Below, one piece after another: positions 1 to 7,797 of a stretch of 18,529 bases of DNA. The stretch covers positions 1 to 18,529 of the forward strand of contig VSPG01000042.1 of NCBI GenBank assembly GCA_009775265.1. The letters are read 5' to 3'. Source of the stretch: Muribaculaceae bacterium. GTDB lineage: Bacteria > Bacteroidota > Bacteroidia > Bacteroidales > Muribaculaceae. Every line of letters starts with the position of its first letter. Position 1 is the first letter of the stretch. Made by a program: the position numbers and the translations under genes. The notes beneath the pieces are model-generated. The model was not told the DNA's origin, made no database searches, and saw only the letters and a program-made list of their open reading frames with translations.

Positions 1-111
1 CCCCTCGCCAGAAGGAGAGAGGAGAATGACTAATGCCCATCTCAAAGTTTTGCACTTCGATTTGGAATCTTCATTTTTGATTAAGGGTCGCATTATTTGC
101 TATTTTTTTTG

Positions 112-119
112 TAAATTTG
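112..119 (+). promoter_or_regulatory. Bacteroidetes -7 box for fbaA
   Basis: TAAATTTG matches the TAnnTTTG -7 consensus of the Bacteroidetes primary sigma factor. It would place the transcription start near 123-126 and leave a leader of about 35 nt before the ATG at 159. No TTG lies 19-21 bp upstream, so the -33 element is absent or degenerate. The rest of 1-158 shows no convincing gene; the first 33 bases could be the tail of an upstream plus-strand gene, but the fragment is too short to identify. Confidence 0.6.
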
Positions 120-158
120 CGACACCAAAATTACGTCAACACATAATTTTCAACCAAT

Positions 159-1157
159 ATGGTAAGTTACAAAGAGTTAGGCCTTGTCAACACCCGCGAG
201 ATGTTTGCCAAGGCAATTAAAGGCGGCTACGCTGTGCCCGCATTCAATTTCAACAACATGGAGCAGCTTCAGGCCATCATCAAGGCTGCTGCAGAAGAAA
301 AGTCTCCCGTAATCCTTCAGGTGTCGAAAGGTGCCCGCAATTACGCAAACGCCACTCTCCTGCGCTATATGGCCCAGGGTGCTGTAGCATACGCTAAGGA
401 ACTCGGCTGGGAGCATCCCCAAATCGTTCTACACCTCGACCATGGCGACAGCTTCGAACTTTGCAAAAACTGCATTGACAGCGGCTTCTCAAGTGTCATG
501 ATTGATGGTTCGCACCTTCCTTATGAGGAGAATGTAGCCCTCACCAAACAGGTTGTTGACTACGCCCATCAGTTTGATGTGACTGTCGAAGGCGAACTCG
601 GCGTTCTTGCCGGCGTTGAAGACGAAGTAAGCTCCGACCACCACACCTATACCGACCCCGAAGAAGTAATCGATTTCGCTACCCGTACCGGTTGCGACTC
701 GCTCGCTATTTCAATAGGAACATCGCATGGTGCTTACAAATTCACACCCGAGCAGTGCACACGCAACGAGGAAGGCGTTCTCGTTCCCCCGCCACTGGCA
801 TTCGACGTTCTGGATGCTGTCATGGAAAAACTTCCCGGATTCCCTATCGTTCTCCATGGTTCTTCGTCTGTTCCTCAGGAAGAAGTGGAAACAATTAACA
901 AATTCGGCGGCAAACTTCCCGATGCCATCGGCATACCCGAAGAACAGCTCCGCAAAGCCGCAAAAAGTGCCGTCTGCAAAATCAATATCGACAGCGACAG
1001 CCGTCTGGCAATGACCGCTGCCGTACGCAAAGTGTTTGCAGAAAAGCCTGCAGAGTTTGACCCCCGCAAATATCTGGGTCCGGCTCGCGACAACATGGAG
1101 AAGCTCTACAAGCACAAAATCGTAGAAGTTCTCGGCAGCGCAGGCAAAGCTGAATAA
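159..1157 (+). CDS. fbaA: Class II fructose-bisphosphate aldolase
   Basis: A zinc-dependent aldolase that interconverts fructose-1,6-bisphosphate with dihydroxyacetone phosphate and glyceraldehyde-3-phosphate in cytoplasmic glycolysis and gluconeogenesis. The 332-residue product is full length for the family. Visible landmarks are the HLDHGD motif at residues 92-97 (catalytic Asp94, zinc ligand His95), the VEGELG stretch near 143-148, the GTSHG histidine at 190 and the VLHGSSS histidine at 233, which is the expected class II zinc-ligand set. The ATG at 159 gives the natural N-terminus (MVSYKELGLVNTREMF) and follows an A/T-rich leader with no Shine-Dalgarno, as usual in this phylum. The gene is monocistronic: it has its own promoter, and a bidirectional terminator begins about 13 bp after the stop. 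Identification is firm from the motifs and full-length family resemblance. Confidence 0.96.
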   Translation: MVSYKELGLVNTREMFAKAIKGGYAVPAFNFNNMEQLQAIIKAAAEEKSPVILQVSKGARNYANATLLRYMAQGAVAYAKELGWEHPQIVLHLDHGDSFELCKNCIDSGFSSVMIDGSHLPYEENVALTKQVVDYAHQFDVTVEGELGVLAGVEDEVSSDHHTYTDPEEVIDFATRTGCDSLAISIGTSHGAYKFTPEQCTRNEEGVLVPPPLAFDVLDAVMEKLPGFPIVLHGSSSVPQEEVETINKFGGKLPDAIGIPEEQLRKAAKSAVCKINIDSDSRLAMTAAVRKVFAEKPAEFDPRKYLGPARDNMEKLYKHKIVEVLGSAGKAE

Positions 1158-1170
1158 TTCACCGCAAAAT

Positions 1171-1209
1171 AAAAAACCGTCGGATTCCAGTGGGATCCGA
1201 CGGTTTTTT
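1171..1209. terminator. Bidirectional intrinsic terminator between fbaA and thiL
   Basis: A perfect 9-bp stem (CCGTCGGAT at 1177-1185 pairs with ATCCGACGG at 1195-1203) is flanked by AAAAAA on the left and TTTTTT on the right. It therefore works as a hairpin plus U-tract in both directions. It sits between the convergent stops of fbaA (1157) and thiL (1234) and would terminate both. Confidence 0.93.
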
Positions 1210-1233
1210 ATAATACACGTAAAAATGCGACCG

Positions 1234-2271
1234 TCAGTTTTCTGCCAACGGATTCCAACCTTGGGCGCGCAGCGGAATTTCTGATTGTCCGTCGCGGCCA
1301 ACAAGTGCACAACCTTTGGATTCTTCTGTGATATATCCGATTTCGCGCACTCCTGGCAACTCCGAAATCTTGTCATGAGCCGACAATGGAATGGTGAACA
1401 GAAGTTCGTAATCTTCGCCACCATTCAATGCTGCCGTGACAAGGTTCATGTTAAGTTCTTCCGCCATGAGAGCCGTCTGATAGTCGATAGGTATGCGTTC
1501 TTCATAGACACGACACCCTACCCCGCTCTGTTTGCAGATGTGCAACAATTCAGAAGACAATCCGTCGCTTATGTCCATCATGGATGTTGGCTTAATCCCT
1601 GCCTTAGCAAGAGCCTCCACAACATCGCGTCTCGCCTCTGGTTTGAGCTGGCGCTCGACGATATACTCTTTGCCTGCGAAATCAGGTTCAAAATCTTTAC
1701 GTCCGGCCGATGCAATTTTCTCCCGTTCAAGGAGCTGCAATCCCATATACGCCGCACCGAGATCGCCGCTTACACAGATTATATCCGTGGGCTTTGCCCC
1801 GCTGCGGCGAACAGCGTTGCCACGTCCGGCTTCGCCTATACAGGTGATGGATATTACTAGTCCCTGATGCGAGGCACAGGTGTCACCGCCAATTATGTCC
1901 ACCCCATAGATTTCGCATGCCAGACGAATGCCGGCATACAGTTCCTCCATGTGTTCCACGGTGAACCGTTTCGACACCCCGAGGCTTACCGTAATCTGCC
2001 GTGGAACGCCGTTCATGGCGTATATGTCGGAGAAGTTCACTACTGCAGCTTTATACCCAAGATGCTTCAGTGGAACATAGGTGAGGTCGAAATGCACGTT
2101 TTCGAGGAGCATATCCGTGGTGACGAGAATGTCTGTCTCCGCGGGATATTCAAGAACGGCAGCATCGTCTCCCACACCCAAAGATGTCGAATGGTGTTTC
2201 GGCACAAGGCCTCCGGTGAGCCGGTCTATGAGACCGAACTCACCGAGACTTGATATTTCTGTCTGCCCCAT
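1234..2271 (-). CDS. thiL: Thiamine-monophosphate kinase
   Basis: Phosphorylates thiamine monophosphate to the active cofactor thiamine diphosphate using ATP, the last step of thiamine synthesis, in the cytoplasm. The 345-residue product shows the family landmarks: GVGDDAAV at residues 32-39 (Mg/ATP-binding Asp pair), TTDMLLENVHFD at 51-62, a SDIYAMNG motif near 81-88, and the later MMDISDGLS motif of the PurM/ThiL fold. The start ATG at 2271 lies 14 bp downstream of the nucleoside phosphorylase stop, so thiL is the last gene of the sppA-lpxK-PNP-thiL operon and ends at the bidirectional terminator. I see no TPP riboswitch-like leader in front of it and no other classical thiamine biosynthesis gene nearby, so it is probably expressed with the operon rather than by thiamine control. 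Confidence 0.95.
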   Translation of the reverse strand: MGQTEISSLGEFGLIDRLTGGLVPKHHSTSLGVGDDAAVLEYPAETDILVTTDMLLENVHFDLTYVPLKHLGYKAAVVNFSDIYAMNGVPRQITVSLGVSKRFTVEHMEELYAGIRLACEIYGVDIIGGDTCASHQGLVISITCIGEAGRGNAVRRSGAKPTDIICVSGDLGAAYMGLQLLEREKIASAGRKDFEPDFAGKEYIVERQLKPEARRDVVEALAKAGIKPTSMMDISDGLSSELLHICKQSGVGCRVYEERIPIDYQTALMAEELNMNLVTAALNGGEDYELLFTIPLSAHDKISELPGVREIGYITEESKGCALVGRDGQSEIPLRAQGWNPLAEN

Positions 2272-2285
2272 TTCAACGGGCCTTA

Positions 2286-3098
2286 TTAAGAACGAGCCAC
2301 CATTTCGCGCATAAGGGCCACAACCGTGGGTTGGGCTTTTTCGGCTGCACGCTGTACTTCTTCGTGGCTGGGTACTTCAAGAATGTCTTTACCGCCAAGG
2401 TCCGTAATCACGCTTATGCCGAATACACGCATTCCGCCATGTTTTGCAACAATGACTTCAGGAACGGTGCTCATGCCCACGGCGTCACCGCCTATGATAC
2501 GGAAATACTCATATTCTGCCGGAGTCTCGAACGTCGGGCCGGTAGTGCCCACATATACGCCGTGCATCAGACGGATTTCCTGTTCCACGGCAATTTTGTC
2601 GGCAAGTGCGATAAGGGCGCGGTCGTAAGGTTCGGTCATCGCAGGGAAACGCGGACCGAGTTCGCTGTAGTTTTTGCCACGGAGAGGGTTCTCGGGGAAA
2701 AGATTAATCTGGTCGCAGATTACCATTACATCACCTACGCGGAACTCTTTGTTCATGCCTCCTGCAGCATTACTTACAAACAGTGTTTCAACACCAAGTT
2801 CGCGCATCACACGTACAGGGAAGGTCACCTGCTTCATGTCGTAACCTTCGTAGTAATGGAAACGGCCCTGCATGGCCATCACGCGCTTTCCGCCGAGAGT
2901 GCCGAAGATTAAATTACCGCTATGTCCCTCGACCGTGCTTACGGGAAAGTTGGGTATCTCCGAATAAGGTATATATTGTTTGTCTTCAATATAATCGACA
3001 AGCGTCCCAAGGCCAGTGCCGAGGATTATGGCTGTACGGGGCATGTCGGATACTTTGCCGGCTAAGAATGCCGCTGTTTCTTTGATTTTGTCGAGCAT
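2286..3098 (-). CDS. Purine nucleoside phosphorylase, trimeric (PNP/MTAP superfamily)
   Basis: Cleaves purine (deoxy)ribonucleosides with phosphate to free base and (deoxy)ribose-1-phosphate in purine salvage. The 270-residue product has the trimeric-PNP signature: ILGTGLG at residues 25-31 (phosphate site), GRFHYYEGY at 78-86, FVSNAAGG near 107-114, GPTFETPAEYE with Glu191, and VGMSTVPEV at 207-215. Glu191 matches human PNP Glu201. Forty-two residues on, where human PNP and common bacterial class I enzymes have the base-reading Asn243, this protein has Asp233 (SVITDLG). That may alter base preference. The start is set at ATG 3098 (MLDKIKETAAF), the usual family N-terminus, after an A-rich leader. 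A GTG at 3161 overlapping the lpxK stop would add 21 unconserved-looking residues and is less likely. Third gene of the operon. Confidence 0.92.
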   Translation of the reverse strand: MLDKIKETAAFLAGKVSDMPRTAIILGTGLGTLVDYIEDKQYIPYSEIPNFPVSTVEGHSGNLIFGTLGGKRVMAMQGRFHYYEGYDMKQVTFPVRVMRELGVETLFVSNAAGGMNKEFRVGDVMVICDQINLFPENPLRGKNYSELGPRFPAMTEPYDRALIALADKIAVEQEIRLMHGVYVGTTGPTFETPAEYEYFRIIGGDAVGMSTVPEVIVAKHGGMRVFGISVITDLGGKDILEVPSHEEVQRAAEKAQPTVVALMREMVARS

Positions 3099-3157
3099 TG
3101 TTTTTGTTGTTAGGTTATGGTATGTCGTTGAATAAACGCCGGCATTACACACCGGGT

Positions 3158-4255
3158 TCACACGTTGTTGCTATTCTTCAGTGCGGCACGCAAAGCCGGA
3201 CAGAATGCGTCCGAGCCATTGTTGCCGGATACAAATTCCACCTCTATCGGCAGATAGAACGTCACGGCTTTAAGCTCGTGCGGAAAATAAGGGTTGCAGC
3301 CCAGACGCACGGCGTCTTTTTCCGTTGTCACTATAATCTTGCTCTCGCCACGCATCTGCTGGAAGCGCCTGCGTATTGTTTCCAAGTCTTTCCGTGAATA
3401 ATTGTGGTGGTCGGAAAACACATTCACCTTCACTTTAAAATTGAAACTTTTCAGGTAGCGGACAAATGGACGCGGATTTCCGATGCCGGCAACAGCCAGA
3501 ACAGTGTCGTCTTCACCAAGCCAGTCAAGATAGGGAATGCTACGGACTGCATCGGGGAAAATCGGTTTGAGCGGCCTATAAACATACCGGGAGAAGAAAA
3601 GGCTTTGGTAAGGAAACAGATTTATATTGTTGCTGAATATGCGGAAGTCCATAGGCTTCAGCGTGGCAGGACATTTGCTCACCACCACTATATCGGCTCT
3701 GTTCAGCGCACGAGCGCTTTCACGCAGATGTCCGTACGGAAGCAGTTTGTCATCAAACACCGGACGATTGTATTCCGTGACAACAACCGCCACCGTGGGT
3801 TTGACATAACGATGTTGAAACGCATCATCGAGAACAAGCAGGTTGATGTCTGGGTCGATACTCAACAGTTCCTTTATGCCATTCACTCTGTCCTCGCATA
3901 CCGCAACCGGCACATCTCCGCCAAACTTGTGATAGATCTGATATGCCTCATCGCCAATATCACGTGGAGTGGATTTCTCGGTTGCCATTATAAACCCCTT
4001 TGTGCGGCGTTTATATCCGCGGCTTAGAAATGCGATATGATGGCTGCTCCGCATGCTGGATATTATATATTCCACGTGTGGAGTCTTTCCAGTTCCGCCA
4101 ACGGCGATATTACCCACAACGACAACTGGAACATCGAACGTGTGCTGACGCAGAATCTTCCAGTCAAACATTTTATTGCGCACATAGACTCCGGCACCGT
4201 ACAATTTTGAGCACGGAAGCAGGATGGTATGGCTTATGAAGGATTTCAGCGTCAA
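3158..4255 (-). CDS. lpxK: Tetraacyldisaccharide 4'-kinase (lipid A synthesis)
   Basis: Adds the 4'-phosphate to the tetraacyldisaccharide precursor of lipid A at the cytoplasmic face of the inner membrane. The 365-residue product begins with a hydrophobic, membrane-associating helix (residues about 7-24), followed by the Walker A stretch VGNIAVGGTGKTPH at 47-60, SRGYKRR near 78-84, LDDAFQHR at 142-149 (conserved Asp/Gln/His) and LLPYGHLRES at 171-180. All are hallmark LpxK motifs. The start appears to be TTG at 4255: an in-frame TAA lies just upstream, the first internal ATG (residue 29) would delete the N-terminal helix, and the TTG start gives the family-normal length. It lies 30 bp after the sppA stop and is the second gene of the operon. 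Its presence implies a Gram-negative outer membrane with lipid A. Confidence 0.95.
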   Translation of the reverse strand: MTLKSFISHTILLPCSKLYGAGVYVRNKMFDWKILRQHTFDVPVVVVGNIAVGGTGKTPHVEYIISSMRSSHHIAFLSRGYKRRTKGFIMATEKSTPRDIGDEAYQIYHKFGGDVPVAVCEDRVNGIKELLSIDPDINLLVLDDAFQHRYVKPTVAVVVTEYNRPVFDDKLLPYGHLRESARALNRADIVVVSKCPATLKPMDFRIFSNNINLFPYQSLFFSRYVYRPLKPIFPDAVRSIPYLDWLGEDDTVLAVAGIGNPRPFVRYLKSFNFKVKVNVFSDHHNYSRKDLETIRRRFQQMRGESKIIVTTEKDAVRLGCNPYFPHELKAVTFYLPIEVEFVSGNNGSDAFCPALRAALKNSNNV

Positions 4256-4285
4256 GATGTCAAATTCAAATTATTCAATGTGGCG

Positions 4286-6058
4286 TTAGCGTACAATAAC
4301 CATGGGCATACGTGCCTGAACAGGATTCTGCTCCACAAACCATTCTGCCACGCGCATGGCTCTTCGCTCCAACGGGTTGAAACCCGCAGCAGCCCGGGCC
4401 GCGTCAAGCGCTTTGCTCTCACGTAGAATGGCAGCCCACAGGTTATCTTCATTCTTGGGATAGACCTCAAAGTTGTCGGCATCAAGCCCCGTTTCGGAAG
4501 CAATTGCATAAATAGCTTCGTCAATGCCGCCGATTTCATCGACGAGTCCAAGGCTTAGCGCCGCTCCCCCTATCCATACGCGGCCTTCCGCTATGGCGCG
4601 CACACTGTCCACCGGCATCGAACGTCCCTCTGCCACACGACCTGTGAACAGGTCATAAATATTATCCACATGCGACTGCATTGCAGCATGCTGCTCAGGA
4701 GTGAGCGGTCTATACAATGTCGGGAATGCAGCGTTGCGGTTGCTTTCCACAAGACCGAAATGCACTCCGAGTTTGTTATTAAGCAGGTCCGATGCTTCCG
4801 GTATCATGCCGAACACACCAATCGACCCTGTAAGGGTTGTTTTATCTGCATATATACGGTCTGCACCACAAGAAATGTAATATCCTCCACTGGCCGCATA
4901 GTCGCCCATGGACACATAGAAAGGCTTGCCTTTGCTCTTGAAATATTCAAGAGACTCCCATATCTGCTCCGAAGCGAAAGCGCTTCCCCCGCCACTGTTT
5001 ACCCGCAGGACAAGGGCTTTTACATTTTCGTTGTCGGCAAGCGATATGATTTCAGGCACCATAGTTTCTCCGACAATGCCACCTTTGCCACTATCCACAA
5101 TGTCGCCACATGCGTACAACACGGCTATGTGCTTTTTCTCTCCATTGGCGCTGAATGGATTATCGGAGGACGATAGATATTCCGTAGGATTCACAAGCCG
5201 CAAATCTTCGTCACTTTCACGTCCGGTCAGCGATTTAAGCCGATTCTCAACGACACGACGATAAGCGACAGCTGACACAATGCCGCTTTGCATGGCACGC
5301 TCAGCGGTCCAGGTTGCGCAGATACTGTCGGCCCAGGCAGTAACATCTGATGTTTTTTTGTCTCGGCCTTCGGCTATGGTTGTTGAAATATAGCTCCATA
5401 TACTGTCAATGTATTCCTGCTGCTGGCGACGTGCCGGAGCGCTCATTTCGTTCAATATGTACGGCTCAACTGCGCTTTTATATGTGCCAACCTTGATTAT
5501 CTGCATGCTGACTCCTACTTTGTCAAGCAAATCTTTGAAAAACGGTGTTATGGAAGCACTTCCATGTATATCTACAGAACCCACCGGATTTACAAAAACA
5601 CTATCTGCGGTGGACGCAATTAGATAAGCACCCTGAGCGTAGGCGTCGGCATAGGCATACACCCATTTGCCACTTCGCTCTTTATATTTTCTTATACATT
5701 TGACGAGTTCCTCGCAACTTGCAGGGCCTGCGGAAAATGAACCGCAGTCAATAAACACGCCGTCAATTTTCTTATCATCGGCCGCAATAGAAAGAGCATT
5801 GCGCAACTCCTCAAGAGACAATGTGCTTACGCCGTCGCCTTGGACTATATCCATAATGTCCGGAGTCTGAATTCTCTCGGTAAGGACTCCGTCAAGTTTA
5901 AGATGCAGAATGGAATGCTCTTTAATACCGCTTTTTTCACCTAAAGACTTTCCTGCAATGGTCCCGACAAGTGCCACAATTATAAACACGGCGAGCATGC
6001 CGCTTATGAAAACGCCGGCCACGGTGCCGAGCATAGAAATGAAAAAGCGTTTAAGCAT
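4286..6058 (-). CDS. sppA: Signal peptide peptidase SppA, 67-kDa tandem type
   Basis: A membrane-anchored serine protease that digests cleaved signal peptides on the periplasmic side of the inner membrane. The 590-residue product has one N-terminal membrane segment (about residues 9-34) and then the tandem peptidase repeats of the long E. coli-type SppA. The catalytic Lys sits in VGTYKSAVEP (Lys194) in the N-terminal repeat, and the catalytic Ser in GDYAASGGYY (Ser390) in the C-terminal repeat, so the Ser/Lys dyad split across the repeats is intact. The oxyanion-type VNSGGGSA is near 354-361. The start is placed at ATG 6058 rather than 6082, because 6082 falls inside the -7 box at 6080-6087 and could not be translated from that promoter. 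First gene of the sppA-lpxK-PNP-thiL operon. Confidence 0.95.
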   Translation of the reverse strand: MLKRFFISMLGTVAGVFISGMLAVFIIVALVGTIAGKSLGEKSGIKEHSILHLKLDGVLTERIQTPDIMDIVQGDGVSTLSLEELRNALSIAADDKKIDGVFIDCGSFSAGPASCEELVKCIRKYKERSGKWVYAYADAYAQGAYLIASTADSVFVNPVGSVDIHGSASITPFFKDLLDKVGVSMQIIKVGTYKSAVEPYILNEMSAPARRQQQEYIDSIWSYISTTIAEGRDKKTSDVTAWADSICATWTAERAMQSGIVSAVAYRRVVENRLKSLTGRESDEDLRLVNPTEYLSSSDNPFSANGEKKHIAVLYACGDIVDSGKGGIVGETMVPEIISLADNENVKALVLRVNSGGGSAFASEQIWESLEYFKSKGKPFYVSMGDYAASGGYYISCGADRIYADKTTLTGSIGVFGMIPEASDLLNNKLGVHFGLVESNRNAAFPTLYRPLTPEQHAAMQSHVDNIYDLFTGRVAEGRSMPVDSVRAIAEGRVWIGGAALSLGLVDEIGGIDEAIYAIASETGLDADNFEVYPKNEDNLWAAILRESKALDAARAAAGFNPLERRAMRVAEWFVEQNPVQARMPMVIVR

Positions 6059-6079
6059 TGTCTGTTTTTGTATTTCTGA

Positions 6080-6111
6080 CAAAGATATATCTTTTCGTGA
6101 TTTTCAACAAA
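6080..6111 (-). promoter_or_regulatory. Promoter of the sppA-lpxK-PNP-thiL operon
   Basis: Reading the minus strand, a TTTG (6111-6108) lies exactly 20 bp before TATCTTTG (6087-6080). This is a textbook Bacteroidetes TTTG-N19-21-TAnnTTTG promoter. It predicts a start near 6076 and a leader of about 18 nt to the ATG at 6058. It lies in the 62-bp gap after prfC, and no terminator hairpin is seen there, so read-through from prfC is also possible. Confidence 0.82.
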
Positions 6112-6120
6112 TTTATTGCC

Positions 6121-7701
6121 CTAAAATTCAGATGAGAAATGGAAACGCAATTTCGGAAAATCCGATTGCGCCATCTGGAGCACGTAGTTTGAATCAGCAA
6201 GGAACACGTCGCGGCCTTCACGGTCTACGGCCATGAACTGGTGCTTACGCTTTTTGAATGCCGCCAAGGCTTCCGCGTCGTCGCTCTCTATCCAGCATGC
6301 CTTATACAGGGAGATAGGTTCCCATCGGCATTGTGCGCCATATTCATGCAGCAAACGATATTGTATCACTTCAAACTGAAGCTGGCCTACAGTGCCGATA
6401 ATCTTGCGGCCATTGAACTGGTTGACGAACAACTGGGCTACGCCTTCGTCCATAAGCTGTTGTATGCCTTTCTCCAACTGCTTGCTTTTCATCGGATCGG
6501 TGTTCTCGATATATTTGAACATCTCCGGAGAAAAACTCGGCAACCCCTTGAAATGAATGTCCTCCCCTTCCGTAAGCGTGTCTCCTATTTTGAAATTACC
6601 GGTATCCGGAAGTCCCACAATATCGCCCGGAAAGGCCTCGTCAACAATGCTTTTCTTCTGAGCCATAAATGCTGTAGGAGCGGAGAATTTCATCACTTTT
6701 CCGCTTCGCACCTGTTTGTACGGACTGTTCCGTTCGAAACGGCCGGAGCATACTTTTACGAACGCGATGCAACTGCGGTGGTTCGGATCCATATTTGCAT
6801 GAATCTTGAACACGAAACCCGAAAACTTCTCTTCCTCCGGACAGATTCGACGTTCCTCCGCCTCTACAGGCCGCGGAGAAGGAGCAATTTTAACGAAACA
6901 ATCGAGAAGCTCCTTTACTCCGAACGTATTTAGGGCAGAACCGAAAAACACCGGAGCGAGTTTTCCTTCAAGATACGTTCCCACTTCAAATTCGGGATAT
7001 ACGCCCTCGATAAGTTCAAGATCGTCGCGCAGGCGTGCCGCATCGGCATCGCCTATCGCATTATCGATTCTAACATCGTTTACATCGTCTATTTCGACAC
7101 GCTCACTTATCTTTTGTTTATCGGGTGTGAACAGGTCGAGTGTGTTTTCGTAGATATTGTAAACGCCTTTGAATTTGGCGCCGATGCCGATAGGCCATGA
7201 CAGAGGGCGCACTGCAATCTTCAGTTCGGCTTCGAGTTCGTCGAGTATTTCAAAAGGGTCACGACCTTCGCGGTCGAGTTTATTCACAAAGATTATGACA
7301 GGAGTGTTGCGCATGCGGCACACTTCCATAAGTTTGCGTGTCTGTTGTTCAACACCTTTTGCAACGTCCACGACTATTATCACACTATCGACGGCCGTGA
7401 GAGTGCGATATGTGTCTTCGGCGAAATCCTGGTGGCCGGGGGTATCAAGGATGTTTATCTTGTAATCTCCATAGTTGAAGCCCATCACGGATGTGGCCAC
7501 TGAAATTCCGCGTTGTTTTTCTATCTCCATCCAGTCGCTTGTGGCCGTTTTCTTGATTTTGTTGCTTTTGACTGCACCGGCTATATGAATGGCACCACCG
7601 AACAGAAGCAGTTTTTCCGTAAGTGTGGTTTTACCCGCGTCGGGATGTGATATAATTGCAAAAGTGCGTCTACGCTCTATTTCTTGTGTTATTGTGGACA
7701 T
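6121..7701 (-). CDS. prfC: Peptide chain release factor 3 (RF3)
   Basis: A translational GTPase that recycles RF1/RF2 from the ribosome after peptide release. The 526-residue product matches the family length. It has the G1 P-loop SHPDAGKTT at residues 18-26, switch I with RGIS near 64-67, G3 DTPGHQD at 86-92 and G4 NKLD at 140-143. The AGAVKSNKIKKTATSDWMEIE region is characteristic of RF3 rather than EF-G or LepA. The ATG at 7701 gives the canonical N-terminus (a ten-residue lead-in before RRRTFAIISHP). It has its own promoter at 7766-7796 and a leader of about 60 nt. It lies downstream of the porin/solute-binding pair on the same strand, and the RF1 gene is about 3 kb upstream in the opposite orientation. 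Confidence 0.96.
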   Translation of the reverse strand: MSTITQEIERRRTFAIISHPDAGKTTLTEKLLLFGGAIHIAGAVKSNKIKKTATSDWMEIEKQRGISVATSVMGFNYGDYKINILDTPGHQDFAEDTYRTLTAVDSVIIVVDVAKGVEQQTRKLMEVCRMRNTPVIIFVNKLDREGRDPFEILDELEAELKIAVRPLSWPIGIGAKFKGVYNIYENTLDLFTPDKQKISERVEIDDVNDVRIDNAIGDADAARLRDDLELIEGVYPEFEVGTYLEGKLAPVFFGSALNTFGVKELLDCFVKIAPSPRPVEAEERRICPEEEKFSGFVFKIHANMDPNHRSCIAFVKVCSGRFERNSPYKQVRSGKVMKFSAPTAFMAQKKSIVDEAFPGDIVGLPDTGNFKIGDTLTEGEDIHFKGLPSFSPEMFKYIENTDPMKSKQLEKGIQQLMDEGVAQLFVNQFNGRKIIGTVGQLQFEVIQYRLLHEYGAQCRWEPISLYKACWIESDDAEALAAFKKRKHQFMAVDREGRDVFLADSNYVLQMAQSDFPKLRFHFSSEF

Positions 7702-7722
7702 GAGGGTGGTTATAAGTTACGT

Positions 7723-7754
7723 GCCCTCCGCGGCATCAGCATGGCAGCGAGGGC
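7723..7754 (-). other. Possible stem-loop in the prfC leader
   Basis: GCCCTC (7723-7728) and GAGGGC (7749-7754) form a perfect 6-bp GC-rich stem with a 20-nt loop, inside the roughly 60-nt leader between the prfC promoter and its ATG. It has no U-tract, so it is not an intrinsic terminator. It could modulate translation or mRNA stability, or be chance in a GC-rich leader. Confidence 0.35.
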
Positions 7755-7765
7755 CGGAATGTCCG

Positions 7766-7796
7766 CAAAATTACAAAAAATAGAGACAACATGCAA
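7766..7796 (-). promoter_or_regulatory. Promoter of prfC
   Basis: On the minus strand TTG (7796-7794) is followed after 20 bp by TAATTTTG (7773-7766), matching the Bacteroidetes -33/-7 arrangement. It begins just downstream of the solute-binding protein stop (7798-7800). The predicted start is near 7762. Confidence 0.78.
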
Positions 7797-7797
7797 C

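Noticed and set aside
26..220. A small plus-strand frame before fbaA
   Set aside because: It runs through the fbaA promoter and into fbaA in another frame and has no recognisable features.
711..1424. A 237-residue open frame on the minus strand across the fbaA end and the thiL end
   Set aside because: It spans the bidirectional terminator and overlaps two well-supported genes in other frames; the product is Cys/Phe-rich with no recognisable domain.
2272..2285. TPP riboswitch controlling thiL
   Set aside because: Only 14 bp separate thiL from the preceding gene and no riboswitch-like structure is present; thiL is read as part of the operon.
2250..2912. A 220-residue plus-strand frame opposite the nucleoside phosphorylase
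   Set aside because: It is a mirror of the PNP coding strand with no start context, promoter or family pattern.
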